From an uncultured Bacilli bacterium (GTDB taxonomy: Bacteria > Bacillota_I > Bacilli_A > RF39 > UBA660), in the NCBI GenBank assembly GCA_934162265.1, contig CAKPHZ010000007.1, positions 1 through 55,105 of the forward strand: a DNA stretch of 55,105 bases, given 5' to 3'. The notes under the pieces are model-generated. The model made no database searches. It was not told the DNA's origin and saw only the letters and a list, made by a program, of their open reading frames with translations. A program made the position numbers and the translations under genes. Of this stretch, positions 19,164-27,530 are shown piece after piece; the first letter of the stretch is position 1, and the number at the start of each line of letters is the position of its first letter.

Positions 19164-19332
19164 CTAAAGCCTCCATATCTTAATAACATAATAACATTTT
19201 TTTTGCAAAAATTAAACAGTTTACCAAAAAAAAATAAAACTTTTTGTCTTATTCTTTATTCTAAAGCTTATTCTCTCATTAATATTCTCTATCAGTATTT
19301 TACTAGCATCAATATCTTAATAATTACCAACA
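19164..19332 (-). promoter_or_regulatory. Upstream region of the Tad operon with extended -10 promoter candidate
   Basis: This gap between yunB and the Tad operon contains no gene. On the minus strand TGTTATTAT (19196-19188) fits an extended -10 element (TG-N-TATTAT) about 25 bases before the first ATG, without a good -35 box. A convincing terminator for yunB is not seen, so read-through into the Tad operon is possible. Confidence 0.35.
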
Positions 19333-20085
19333 CTATTTTTTGATAGAAGAATTATTCTTACCTTCACTATCTAAATAATAATTAGGAATATCCCCTTGAA
19401 TCATCTCCATCGTAAGAGGAATAGTCTTTTTAATCTTAACCTTTTCAGATAAAAAAGGCATCTGAATAACCATTTGTATCTGAACATCCACAAAAACCTC
19501 TATCATTGCATTATTCAACCCATAATTAGTAACCTTACTATGAACATCTGTCTGAACATTCCCAATAACACTCAAATTAAGAGGAATCTTTGGACCAATA
19601 TTAGCAAGCAAACTATTTCCAGTAGCACTCCCTAAAGAAATCAAAAACAATATTCCCTCATCTACCTTCAAATAAGAATTACTAGATATCCTCCCTATAT
19701 CTAAATCAAGTTCCTCAAAATCTCCTTTAACCATTAAATCCAAATCCTTAGTCAGTAAAGAAGTCAGTTCAATTGTAAATTGATTTAATTTCTTTGTATC
19801 ATAGCGAACCAAAGAAATATCCCCGTTTTCTTTTCTAACAATCTGAAGAATCTCTCCTACATCATGACTAGCCATATACTTCCTAACCCCATTATTTAAA
19901 GTAAGTACACTAAGTTTTTCTACCTCGTCCTCAGCACAACGAATTAATCCTGGACCTAAAGTACGATTAAAATAATAGATAAAGAAAATAGAAAAAAGAA
20001 AACAAATCAAAAAAAGATATAAAAATATAACAAATAAATAGTTTTTCGAACGTTTTTTCTTATGATAAATAAAATACTTATTCAT
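19333..20085 (-). CDS. yunB: Sporulation protein YunB
   Basis: The protein has 250 residues, with an N-terminal basic stretch, one helix (about 17-40) and an outer domain. It matches the YunB family well: an N-terminal region with NGVRKYM, a VDEGILFLISLGSATGNSLLANIGPKIPL block, TDVHSKVTNYGLNNAMIEV and a closing IPLTMEMIQGDIPNYY. In Bacillus subtilis YunB is made in the mother cell and needed for full spore maturation; its biochemical role is not defined. Here it is divergent from recU and 170 bases upstream of the Tad operon. No clear ribosome site precedes its ATG. Its presence hints that the lineage retains sporulation functions or a reused envelope protein. Confidence 0.85.
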   Translation of the reverse strand: MNKYFIYHKKKRSKNYLFVIFLYLFLICFLFSIFFIYYFNRTLGPGLIRCAEDEVEKLSVLTLNNGVRKYMASHDVGEILQIVRKENGDISLVRYDTKKLNQFTIELTSLLTKDLDLMVKGDFEELDLDIGRISSNSYLKVDEGILFLISLGSATGNSLLANIGPKIPLNLSVIGNVQTDVHSKVTNYGLNNAMIEVFVDVQIQMVIQMPFLSEKVKIKKTIPLTMEMIQGDIPNYYLDSEGKNNSSIKK

Positions 20086-20141
20086 ACTAAACTATATGTA
20101 AAATAAGAGAAAAAAAGAGAAAAAAATCACTTTACACAAGA

Positions 20142-20223
20142 TTGACATAAATTATAAGATAGAAAGATAAAATATAGTAAAATCAACCCATTTATAGTAT
20201 AATGAAAAAAAGGTGGTGAATGT
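20142..20223 (+). promoter_or_regulatory. Promoter candidate and RBS for recU-PBP operon
   Basis: TTGACA at 20142-20147 is a perfect -35 box, but the best -10 (TAAAAT, 20168-20173) is 20 bases further, longer than ideal. A TATAAT at 20198-20203 is too close to the ribosome site to be useful. AAGGTGGTG at about 20210-20219 precedes the TTG start of recU. Confidence 0.35.
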
Positions 20224-20778
20224 TTGAGATTACAAAGTTACTTTAAAAATAATATCTATGCCAATCGTGGTATGACACTAGAAAATGATATCAACCAAAC
20301 GAATGAATATTACAATAACAATAATATTGCATTAGTTTACAAAAAACCAACACCAATACGAGTAGTACAAGTAGAATATCCCAAAAACAAAATTAGAGAA
20401 GCTTACTTTAACGAACCATCAACTCTAGATTATACTGGAATTTATAAAGGAAAATATCTAGAATTTGATGCCAAAGAAACACAAAGTAAAACAAGTTTCC
20501 CTATAGCAAATATTCATAAACACCAACTAGAACATATAAAAAAAGTAATCTATTATGGAGGAATTTCTTACTTAATCGTTAGATTTACAAACTTAAATCA
20601 AACCTTCCTTTTATTAGGAACCGATTTAATACACTTTCTAGAAACAAGTACTAGAAAATCTATTCCTCTAGATTATTTTAAAGAAAAAGGATATTTAATT
20701 GAAACAAAATATGCACCAAGATTAGATTACATCAAAATAATAGATAAAATCATTGAAATTAAGGAAGTGAAAAAATGA
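20224..20778 (+). CDS. recU: Holliday junction resolvase RecU
   Basis: The protein has 184 residues and resolves Holliday junctions in recombinational repair and chromosome segregation. Diagnostic blocks are NRGMTLENDINQTNEYY (residues 14-30), KKPTPIRVV, then STLDYTGIYKGKYLEFDAKE (66-85) and a C-terminal YAPRLDYIKIID. The catalytic core reads D69...FDAKET, whereas the usual form as I recall it is FEAKET, a conservative Glu to Asp change in a metal ligand. The TTG start follows AAGGTGGTG. The stop overlaps the start of the PBP gene (ATGA), and recU next to a class A PBP is the arrangement seen in Bacillus. Confidence 0.93.
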   Translation: MRLQSYFKNNIYANRGMTLENDINQTNEYYNNNNIALVYKKPTPIRVVQVEYPKNKIREAYFNEPSTLDYTGIYKGKYLEFDAKETQSKTSFPIANIHKHQLEHIKKVIYYGGISYLIVRFTNLNQTFLLLGTDLIHFLETSTRKSIPLDYFKEKGYLIETKYAPRLDYIKIIDKIIEIKEVKK

Positions 20779-23570
20779 AAAAAATAACTAAAAAAAAGAA
20801 AAAAAATCTACCAAAAAAAAATACATCACTTCATTCTTCTAAAACAAAAGGAAAAAAAGAAAGAAGAAAATGGTGGAAAAAACTACTCAGCTTTCTACTT
20901 GTTTGTTGTTGCATAGGAATATTTGCTGTATTTGCTTTTTGCATTTATATCGTAGCAAGTTGTGGACAATTTGATCCAAATGCCCTAGCTAACCAAGATC
21001 AAACAATTATCTATGATAAAGATAACAACGTCATTGGAAAACTAGGAATGGAAAAAAGAGAATCTGTAAAATACGATAAACTACCACAAGTATTAATCGA
21101 TGCAATTGTTGCAACAGAAGATTCCAGATTCTTCCAACATAATGGTGTAGATGGGGCAAGATTTTTAAAAGCATCCGTTGGTCAAGTATTAGGAAATTCT
21201 AGTGCAGGTGGAGCGTCTACCTTAACCATGCAAGTGGTTAAAAATAACTTAACTTCAACAGAAAGAAACGGAATTGAAGGAATTATTCGTAAATTTAAAG
21301 ATGTTTACATTTCAGTATTCTTCATGGAAAAGAAATATACCAAAGAAGAAATTATGGAATTTTATGTGAATGATAGCTTATTAGGAGGAAATGTTTATGG
21401 TGTTGAAGAAGCCAGTAAATATTACTTTGGAAAATCCGTATCCCAATTAAGCTTACCAGAAGCTGCTATTATAGCAGGACTATTCCAATCACCAAATGGC
21501 GATAACCCCTATAAAAATCCTGATAGAACAAAAAAAAGAATGAATACTGTTCTAAAATTAATGGTAAGACATGGATATATCACACAAGAAGAAGCCGATA
21601 TAGCCGCTAGTATTGATATCACTTCCCTATTAGTAGGAACAAGTGAAGCTAACAATTATCAAGGATTTATTGATACAGTCGTATCAGAAGTAAAGAAAAA
21701 GACAAATCAAGATCCTGCATTAGTATCAATGGAAATTCATACTACAATGGATGCTAGTATCCAAAATGGAATTAACAAAATTTTAGCCGGTGAAGGTTAC
21801 AAATGGAAAGATGATAAAGTTCAAGCTGGTATTACCATCGTTGATGTAAAAACAGGAGCAATATCTGCAATTGGAGCAGGAAGAAACAGAACTGGAGAAA
21901 GACAATGGAATTTTGCAACACAAGAAAAAAGACAACCAGGATCAACAGCAAAACCAATATTTGCTTATGCACCAGGATTTGAATATGATAACTTCTCCAC
22001 TTATCAATTATTTAATGATGAAGCTTGGAAATATACAGATGGAACTCCATTCAATAACTGGGATTCTGGATATAAAGGATTAATGACATTAAGAGATGCT
22101 CTTAGTATTTCTAGAAATGTTCCTGCTGTAAAAGCTTTCCAAACTGTCCAAAAAGATGTTGGAAATAAAAAAATAGTAAATTTTGTAACTGGTCTTGGAA
22201 TTCCATTAAAAGATAATGCAGCTTATGAATCATATGCTATTGGAGGATTAGATCCAGGAGTAACCACTACTCAAATGGCAGGTGCTTATGCAGCATTCGC
22301 AAACGGTGGTTATTATACAGAACCATATACAGTAAAATCAATCACTTACAGAAGCAATGGAAAAACAACAGAATTTGAAAATAAAAGAACACAAGCAATG
22401 AAAGACTCAACTGCTTATTTAATTACAAATGTCTTAGAATATGCTGCTCACTACGGATTTAGTGGTGGTACTGGAAGTTATCGTGGAACAGTAGCTGCCA
22501 AAACTGGTACATCTAACTTCGATGAAGCAACCATGAAAGCTAAAAAATTACCAGGAAGTGCTGTAAATGACCTATGGACAGTAGCCTATACTCCACAATA
22601 TTCCATTGCTTTATGGTACGGATATGAATTTAAAGACATATCCAGTCAATACTATAATTCAGCAGGAACACCAAAAGATAATCTAATGTCTGCTATCATG
22701 AAAAACATTCCTGTTACTAATGAAAAATTTAATCAACCATCTAGCGTTGTTCAAGCACAAGTAGAAGCTGAATCATGGCCAGCAGCAAAACCAAGTCAAT
22801 ACACTCCAGAAGCACTAATTAAAACAGAATACTTTATCTCTGGTACAGAACCTACTGAAGAATCAAAGAGATTTGCCAAATTAGATGACGTTACCAACTT
22901 AAAAGCAACCAGTACAGGAAATACAGTAAAATTAACATGGGAACATAAAACACCAGATGTTGTAAGTCAAGAATACTTAAACAAATACTTCAGTCAATCT
23001 GTATTTGGAAATGGTACTAGTCAATTCTTACAAGAAAGATTATCATATAATAATGATATCTTAGGGGGACTTGGCTATGGAATATACGCAAAAACAGCAA
23101 ATGGATTAAACTTTGTTGCCTTCACAACTGATAAATCTTATACTTATCATGGAAATAATAGTTCAGTCTCTTCACTTGTAGTTAAAGTAGAATATCGAAA
23201 CTTCAAGAACAATGCTTCAAATGGCGTTAGTGCAAACGTATCCATAAAAGGAAATAGCACTGACAACGATACCACATCAAGTGATTTAAAAATTAGCTTA
23301 AACGGTGGAAATAAAACCATGACACAAGGAAATTACGTAGAAGATGGTATTAAAGTAACCTACAAAGGAAAAGAAGTAAAACCAAATATTTCTTACTCAG
23401 TATCAGTAAATGGAACTACTTATACTTCTAAATCAGAATCAGAATTAGAAACAGCAATCAATTCCATAACAGAAGCAACAACCATCAAAATAACTTATAA
23501 CATTTCTTACAAAACTTCAGAAGGAGAAACCATTACTAAGTCTGCGACAAGAACAGTTACTATTGAATAA
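20775..23570 (+). CDS. ponA: Class A penicillin-binding protein (PBP1), transglycosylase/transpeptidase
   Basis: The protein has 931 residues. A lysine-rich cytoplasmic tail leads to one helix (about 36-62). The glycosyltransferase 51 domain follows with ATEDSRFFQHNGVD near 112-126 and STLTMQVVKN. The transpeptidase domain has SXXK (STAK, near 390), SXN (SRN, near 446) and KTG (near 576). From about 695 come a fibronectin type III-like module (KLDDVTNLKATSTGNTVKLT) and further strand-rich, Ser/Thr-rich segments to the end. It polymerises and crosslinks peptidoglycan outside the membrane. The gene overlaps recU by four bases, and a terminator follows directly. Confidence 0.93.
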   Translation: MKKITKKKKKNLPKKNTSLHSSKTKGKKERRKWWKKLLSFLLVCCCIGIFAVFAFCIYIVASCGQFDPNALANQDQTIIYDKDNNVIGKLGMEKRESVKYDKLPQVLIDAIVATEDSRFFQHNGVDGARFLKASVGQVLGNSSAGGASTLTMQVVKNNLTSTERNGIEGIIRKFKDVYISVFFMEKKYTKEEIMEFYVNDSLLGGNVYGVEEASKYYFGKSVSQLSLPEAAIIAGLFQSPNGDNPYKNPDRTKKRMNTVLKLMVRHGYITQEEADIAASIDITSLLVGTSEANNYQGFIDTVVSEVKKKTNQDPALVSMEIHTTMDASIQNGINKILAGEGYKWKDDKVQAGITIVDVKTGAISAIGAGRNRTGERQWNFATQEKRQPGSTAKPIFAYAPGFEYDNFSTYQLFNDEAWKYTDGTPFNNWDSGYKGLMTLRDALSISRNVPAVKAFQTVQKDVGNKKIVNFVTGLGIPLKDNAAYESYAIGGLDPGVTTTQMAGAYAAFANGGYYTEPYTVKSITYRSNGKTTEFENKRTQAMKDSTAYLITNVLEYAAHYGFSGGTGSYRGTVAAKTGTSNFDEATMKAKKLPGSAVNDLWTVAYTPQYSIALWYGYEFKDISSQYYNSAGTPKDNLMSAIMKNIPVTNEKFNQPSSVVQAQVEAESWPAAKPSQYTPEALIKTEYFISGTEPTEESKRFAKLDDVTNLKATSTGNTVKLTWEHKTPDVVSQEYLNKYFSQSVFGNGTSQFLQERLSYNNDILGGLGYGIYAKTANGLNFVAFTTDKSYTYHGNNSSVSSLVVKVEYRNFKNNASNGVSANVSIKGNSTDNDTTSSDLKISLNGGNKTMTQGNYVEDGIKVTYKGKEVKPNISYSVSVNGTTYTSKSESELETAINSITEATTIKITYNISYKTSEGETITKSATRTVTIE

Positions 23571-23576
23571 ATAAAC

Positions 23577-23609
23577 AAAAAATGACACTCACTGAATGTC
23601 ATTTTTTTA
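23577..23609. terminator. Bidirectional terminator between ponA and the lipoprotein gene
   Basis: AATGACA (23581-23587) pairs with TGTCATT (23597-23603). It is flanked by an A-run before and a T-run after, so it can act in both directions. The two genes converge here, and the stem lies directly at the 3' end of the lipoprotein gene. Confidence 0.8.
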
Positions 23610-24269
23610 TTTGCAAGTATAACCTAGATCTACGTAATTCTTCTTCAAATCAGCAAACTTTTTTGAAGGAATATTAAAAGTAGCTAAATCTTTATCACTA
23701 ATCTTATCCATATCAATCGTATAAATAACCTTATACTCATTATCAATATCCTTATCTACCTTATAAGAAAATCCTTCAATATTACCATAAGTATTCATCT
23801 GATTCTCATAAGTACTACGAATACCAGCTAAATCCAGAATAGTATTAGTAACACCATTAATTGTACTATCAATAGCATCCCCAACAACACCATCTACAAC
23901 ATCATCAGCTTTTAAATTATCATTACTATCCTTCTGCTCAGAAATACCAGCACTATCAGAATTTACTCCATCTTGTTTTTCTCTTGTTGTATTATCTGTA
24001 TTCCTAGAAGTACCATTATTTGTATTAGCATCACTATTCGTAGTAGAATCCGTATTATTATTAGCCGTAGCATTATTTGTATTATCCTGTACATAATCAT
24101 AAGTAATTACCAATTTTTTAACATCTTCCTTTTGATAATCAATATCATATTTTGTCTTTGTTGTAATACCATTAGAAGTTGTAGTATTACTACAAGACAA
24201 AGTAGACATATCCGTAGAACAACCAGACATTACCAATAATGCTAAAAAAGCAAAAAATAACTTTCTCAT
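23607..24269 (-). CDS. Lipoprotein with Asn/Asp/Thr-rich linker
   Basis: The protein has 220 residues. The start MRKLFFAFLALLVMSGCSTD is a classical lipoprotein signal with lipobox (L-V-M-S-G-C, Cys at about 17). A strand-rich segment (about 25-62, CSNTTTSNGITTKTKYDIDY), resembling DUF1307/YehR-type lipoproteins, is followed by a low-complexity linker of Asn, Asp, Thr and Ser and a second domain with VDKDIDNEYKVIYTIDMDKI. Possibly two related halves. It is anchored on the outer face of the membrane; function is unknown. A good AGGAGGG ribosome site precedes the ATG. Confidence 0.6.
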   Translation of the reverse strand: MRKLFFAFLALLVMSGCSTDMSTLSCSNTTTSNGITTKTKYDIDYQKEDVKKLVITYDYVQDNTNNATANNNTDSTTNSDANTNNGTSRNTDNTTREKQDGVNSDSAGISEQKDSNDNLKADDVVDGVVGDAIDSTINGVTNTILDLAGIRSTYENQMNTYGNIEGFSYKVDKDIDNEYKVIYTIDMDKISDKDLATFNIPSKKFADLKKNYVDLGYTCK

Positions 24270-24333
24270 TTCTTCCCTCCTATCATTATTAATATAACCA
24301 AAAAGAATTCATTTCATCATACCAATTTTTTCC

Positions 24334-24400
24334 AAAAAAAATACTTATCCCTAACCTAATCCCTTACAAAGACTAAGTTAAAAATAAGTATTATTTTTTT
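24334..24400 (-). terminator. Terminator of asnS
   Basis: On the minus strand, AATACTTAT (24392-24384) pairs with ATAAGTATT (24348-24340), followed by a run of eight uridines (24339-24332). It lies immediately downstream of the asnS stop. The loop of about 35 bases may hold further pairing. Confidence 0.65.
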
Positions 24401-25751
24401 AAAAATCACAAGACTTAGGAGTTCTAGGATAAGGAATAACATCTCGAATATTATCCACACCTGTTAAATAAATAAGAAGTCTCTCAAATCCAAGACCAAA
24501 TCCAGAATGAGGAACCGTACCAAATTTACGCAAATTCACATACCAATCAAGTTCCTCAATATTCATATCAAGCTCTCTCATTCGAGCAATCAATTTCTCA
24601 TAGCTAGCTTCTCTTTCTGAACCACCAATCAATTCTCCAACACCAGGAACTTCCAAATCAACAGCCCTAACAGTCTTTCCGTCTTCATTTTGTTTCATAT
24701 AAAACGCCTTAATATCACGTGGCCAATCTTTAATAAATACAGGAACACCAAAATAGTCCGTAATATACTTTTCATGCTCCTTCGCAATATCTTCTCCATA
24801 TTCAGGCGCAAATTCAAATGCTACATCAGCCTTCTTCAAAATATCAATAACTTCCTTATGCGTAATTCGAACAAAAGTACTATTCAACAATTTTTCTAAT
24901 TTATTTCTAAGTCCTTTCTCAACAAATTTATCCAAAAAATCAATTTCATCTGGACATTTTTCCAAAACATAAGAAACAATAAATTTCAAAAACTCTTCCT
25001 CAATATCCATAATTCCTTCTAAATCACAAAAAGCTACCTCAGGTTCTACCATCCAAAACTCAGAAGCATGAATTTTCGTATTAGAATTCTCCGCTCTAAA
25101 AGTAGGACCAAATGTATAACACTTCGAAAAAGCAGAAGCAAAAGTCTCAGCCTCTAACTGTCCTGACACAGTAAGACCAGTAACTTTACCAAAAAAATCA
25201 TCCTCATCTTTCAAATCTTTATTTTGAAAATCTAATGTTGTTACCCGAAACATTTCTCCTGCCCCTTCACAATCACTAGCCGTAATAATAGGAGCATGAA
25301 AATAAACATAACCTCGCTCTTGAAAATAAGTATGAATCGCCATAGAAGCAACACTTCTTATTCGAAAAATAGCCTGAAACAAAGCCGTTCTAGGTCTTAA
25401 ATAAGCAACATCACGAAGAAACTCCCTTGTATGTCTCTTAGGCTGAATAGGATAAGTTTCATCACAATATCCTAAAATAGAAACATCCTTAGCCTTAATT
25501 TCAAACTCTTGTTTTCCAGCACTTTCTACAGCTAAACCAGAAACACAAATACTAGAACCAACTAATAACTTAGATACATCATCAAAATTACTTAACTCCT
25601 CATCATAAACAATCTGAACAGATTTAAAACAAGTACCATCAAAAAGATCAATAAAACCAAAATGAGCTTGTTTCCTATGATTACGAATCCATCCATTAAT
25701 CTTAACTTCTTTCCCTAAACAATGATTCAAATATAACTCTTTTATTTCCAT
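24399..25751 (-). CDS. asnS: Asparaginyl-tRNA synthetase
   Basis: The protein has 450 residues and attaches asparagine to tRNA-Asn in the cytoplasm. An OB-fold anticodon-binding domain (1-105; VKINGWIRNHRKQAHFGFID) leads into a class II catalytic domain with FRAENSNTKIHASEFWMVEPE (motif 2 region, about 220-240) and GFGLGFERLLIYLTG (motif 3, about 418-432). The ending PYPRTPKSCDF is the typical AsnRS end rather than AspRS. It has its own promoter candidate and terminator. Confidence 0.95.
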   Translation of the reverse strand: MEIKELYLNHCLGKEVKINGWIRNHRKQAHFGFIDLFDGTCFKSVQIVYDEELSNFDDVSKLLVGSSICVSGLAVESAGKQEFEIKAKDVSILGYCDETYPIQPKRHTREFLRDVAYLRPRTALFQAIFRIRSVASMAIHTYFQERGYVYFHAPIITASDCEGAGEMFRVTTLDFQNKDLKDEDDFFGKVTGLTVSGQLEAETFASAFSKCYTFGPTFRAENSNTKIHASEFWMVEPEVAFCDLEGIMDIEEEFLKFIVSYVLEKCPDEIDFLDKFVEKGLRNKLEKLLNSTFVRITHKEVIDILKKADVAFEFAPEYGEDIAKEHEKYITDYFGVPVFIKDWPRDIKAFYMKQNEDGKTVRAVDLEVPGVGELIGGSEREASYEKLIARMRELDMNIEELDWYVNLRKFGTVPHSGFGLGFERLLIYLTGVDNIRDVIPYPRTPKSCDF

Positions 25752-25771
25752 TATTTCACATCCTTAATCAT

Positions 25772-25800
25772 ATTATACACCAAAATAGAAAAAATAATAA
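25772..25800 (-). promoter_or_regulatory. Promoter candidate of asnS
   Basis: On the minus strand TTATTA (25800-25795) and TATAAT (25777-25772) are separated by 17 bases, 21 bases before the asnS ATG. The -10 box is perfect and the -35 weak. No T-box is visible in this short leader. Confidence 0.45.
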
Positions 25801-25811
25801 GTAATCACTTA

Positions 25812-26165
25812 TTATCTCATCTTCTTTACAATTAAACTAACATATCTTTTAACATCTTTAATCAATTTTGTATACAAATTAGGATAATGACGAATTTCAT
25901 TAATAATATCAATATCATCTCTAGAAATAGCTCCAATATACTCACTTCCATCTTCAGTTACAATAGGAACTTCTCTTCCAAGTAAATAATCAGTAGTTGT
26001 TTCAAAAATATCAGCTAATATACAAAAAGTTTCCAAGCTAGGAGTTCTAGTACCATTTTCATAGCCACAAATAGATACTTTTGTAACTCCAATCATATCA
26101 CCTAGCTCCTGTTGACTCATACCCTTTTCCAATCTCATATCTTTTATTCTTTTACCAATTAACAT
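25812..26165 (-). CDS. XRE-family helix-turn-helix regulator
   Basis: The protein has 117 residues. Residues 1-65 are an HTH_3 domain of the Cro/CI type: LIGKRIKDMRLEKGMSQQEL, GVTKVSICGYENGTRTPSLE, then a final helix with TTDYLLGRE. The remaining 50 residues form an acidic and helical tail with no clear ligand-binding fold. Such proteins bind DNA as dimers and often repress their own gene. A dyad (26189-26208) lies just upstream, a natural operator candidate. The regulated target is unknown; the micro-protein genes next to it on the same strand are one possibility. Confidence 0.85.
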   Translation of the reverse strand: MLIGKRIKDMRLEKGMSQQELGDMIGVTKVSICGYENGTRTPSLETFCILADIFETTTDYLLGREVPIVTEDGSEYIGAISRDDIDIINEIRHYPNLYTKLIKDVKRYVSLIVKKMR

Positions 26166-26188
26166 ATTTATCCCTCGCTTACTTCTGG

Positions 26189-26208
26189 TAACAAATTACC
26201 AATTGTTA
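26189..26208. promoter_or_regulatory. Dyad upstream of the XRE gene, possible operator
   Basis: TAACAA and TTGTTA (26189-26194 and 26203-26208) form a perfect inverted repeat with centre-to-centre spacing of 14. A second overlapping dyad GGTAA/TTACC lies at 26187-26200. Position 24-43 bases upstream of the XRE start suits autorepression; binding is inferred. Confidence 0.4.
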
Positions 26209-26315
26209 ATAAAATATTTAATTTAATTTTAAAGCTTTTACATATCAAATTAAACTAACAAGTAATATTATGCCATGCTTTATATTTTTTTGCAATACTT
26301 TTTATTAACTTTTTT
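26209..26315. other. Intergenic stretch, no gene seen
   Basis: This A/T-rich stretch sits between the regulatory dyad and the terminator of the micro-protein genes. I see no open frame with a ribosome site on either strand and no RNA motif. Confidence 0.5.
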
Positions 26316-26351
26316 TCAAAAAAAGAGACTAAAGGAACGACCTTTAATCTC
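26316..26351 (-). terminator. Terminator of the YjcZ-like micro-protein genes
   Basis: On the minus strand GAGATTAAAGG pairs over 11 bases (one G-U) with CCTTTAGTCTC, loop five bases, followed by seven uridines (26324-26318). This is the strongest intrinsic terminator in this intergenic region and lies about 70 bases downstream of the first micro-protein gene. Confidence 0.8.
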
Positions 26352-26420
26352 AAAATAAAATGAATAAAAATAAAAATACTGATCTAAAAATTTAAACATT
26401 AATAAAAAGTAATTTAATGA

Positions 26421-26540
26421 TTAAAAGAAACAAGATCCTAATATAATTGCAAGTAAAATATATAATACAATTATAATTAAGAAACCATTTCCTACACCTG
26501 AACAATTATTGTTACAAGATGTGTTGCAATTAGAAGACAT
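26421..26540 (-). CDS. YjcZ-like micro-protein with Cys-rich head (39 residues)
   Basis: This short frame reads MSSNCNTSCNNNCSGVGN, a Cys/Asn-rich head with three cysteines in the first 13 residues, then a single hydrophobic helix (FLIIIVLYILLAIILG) and a GSCFF ending. The layout (glycine/cysteine/polar head plus one LILL helix of about 18 residues) matches the YjcZ-type sporulation micro-proteins of Bacillota. An ideal ribosome site (AGGAAAGAGAGGTGA) precedes the ATG. Its role is unknown; in Bacillus such proteins are found in spores or at membranes. Confidence 0.65.
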   Translation of the reverse strand: MSSNCNTSCNNNCSGVGNGFLIIIVLYILLAIILGSCFF

Positions 26541-26559
26541 AAACTTCACCTCTCTTTCC

Positions 26560-26640
26560 TTAAATCCATGCTCCTAGTATGATAATCAGTAAAATAAATA
26601 ATACCAATACGATAGCAGCTGAAGATCCATAACCATTCAT
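26560..26640 (-). CDS. YjcZ-like micro-protein (26 residues)
   Basis: This 26-residue frame begins MNGYGSSAAIV and consists almost wholly of one hydrophobic helix (VLVLFILLIIILGAWI). The head GYG resembles the glycine/tyrosine head of YjcZ proteins. The ribosome site AAGGGGGGA is unusually strong, six bases before the ATG. Twenty bases separate it from the second micro-protein gene, so both likely sit on one transcript. The strong translation signal and matched layout argue that this is a real gene despite its size. Confidence 0.6.
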   Translation of the reverse strand: MNGYGSSAAIVLVLFILLIIILGAWI

Positions 26641-26715
26641 TGATATCCCCCCTTTTCTTCTTTCATGATTATTTTATGGAGATTTATCAAAAATGTGAAT
26701 ATTATCCCCCAAAAC

Positions 26716-26742
26716 AAAAGAGAAATCAAACTTGATTTCTCT
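26716..26742 (-). terminator. Terminator of the T4SS-like operon
   Basis: On the minus strand AGAGAAATCAA (26742-26732) and its complement (26729-26719) form an 11-base perfect stem with a two-base loop and a TTTGTTTT tail. It overlaps nothing and lies a few bases downstream of the 26751 gene, so the type IV-like operon ends here. Confidence 0.8.
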
Positions 26743-26750
26743 CTTAATCA

Positions 26751-27512
26751 CTAACCCAATTCAACATATTTACCTTTTTGATATCCATACAACCAATAAC
26801 ACATGGACTGCTCACATTGTGCAGAAACAACAAAATTATAAAATTTACTTTTAGTATCAATGACCCAACTCAATTTATAATCAGCAACATTTTCCTTATA
26901 ACCCGTTTTTAATAGTAAATACGTTCTATATTTACTTTTATAAAAAATTAAATAAAATAAACCTTTAGAATCAACAGAATAAATACCAGTATAATTAGAA
27001 ACAACATAAATAGAATTATTTTCATCAATATAATACTTATTACTAATAGTAATATTTTTATCTACGAAATTATATTTCTCTAACATATTATTAATAACTT
27101 TTTCATCATCAGATGATAAATTAGATAAACTAAATTCTTTTACTTTAAAATAAGAACCCTTATTAAACATAATCTTACTACTATTTATTTCATAACTATG
27201 AGTATCATCATCAAAATAAAATTCTTCTCCATCTTTAACAACATACTGTAACGTATTATAGTATTGATTATTTACATAAATATCATACTTTTTCCAATTA
27301 ATTAGTTTAGATACTTCAATTTTATCATCTAAAAAACTTAACCTATTCCATTTAGAAGAACTATACTCCCAACAAGAAAATGGATCAATTAAAATATATT
27401 GAGAATCTAATGACGATACATTTCCTTTTTCTTTATTTAGCACAAATAAATATAGCATTCCCCACACACAAAAAACAAGAAGCAAAATTAAAATATTTCT
27501 TAATTTATTCAT
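26751..27512 (-). CDS. Single-pass membrane protein of the T4SS-like operon, unknown
   Basis: The protein has about 253 residues with one helix at about 5-22 (NILILLLVFCVWGMLYLFVL) followed by an extracytoplasmic strand-rich domain (SKLINWKKYDIYVNNQYYNT, EFYFDDDTHSYEINSSKIMF) and a C-terminal pair of cysteines (SAQCEQSMCYW). No family recognised. The start is at the ATG preceded by GGGTGTGA; a TTG five codons upstream is possible but has no ribosome site. It is the last gene of the T4SS-like operon, four bases behind the hydrolase gene. Confidence 0.5.
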   Translation of the reverse strand: MNKLRNILILLLVFCVWGMLYLFVLNKEKGNVSSLDSQYILIDPFSCWEYSSSKWNRLSFLDDKIEVSKLINWKKYDIYVNNQYYNTLQYVVKDGEEFYFDDDTHSYEINSSKIMFNKGSYFKVKEFSLSNLSSDDEKVINNMLEKYNFVDKNITISNKYYIDENNSIYVVSNYTGIYSVDSKGLFYLIFYKSKYRTYLLLKTGYKENVADYKLSWVIDTKSKFYNFVVSAQCEQSMCYWLYGYQKGKYVELG

Positions 27513-27530
27513 TAATTTCACACCCAAACA

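Noticed and set aside
23973..24239. Ile/Arg/Ser-rich frame opposite the lipoprotein linker
   Set aside because: It mirrors the low-complexity Asn/Thr/Asp linker of the real gene; no start signal and no family.
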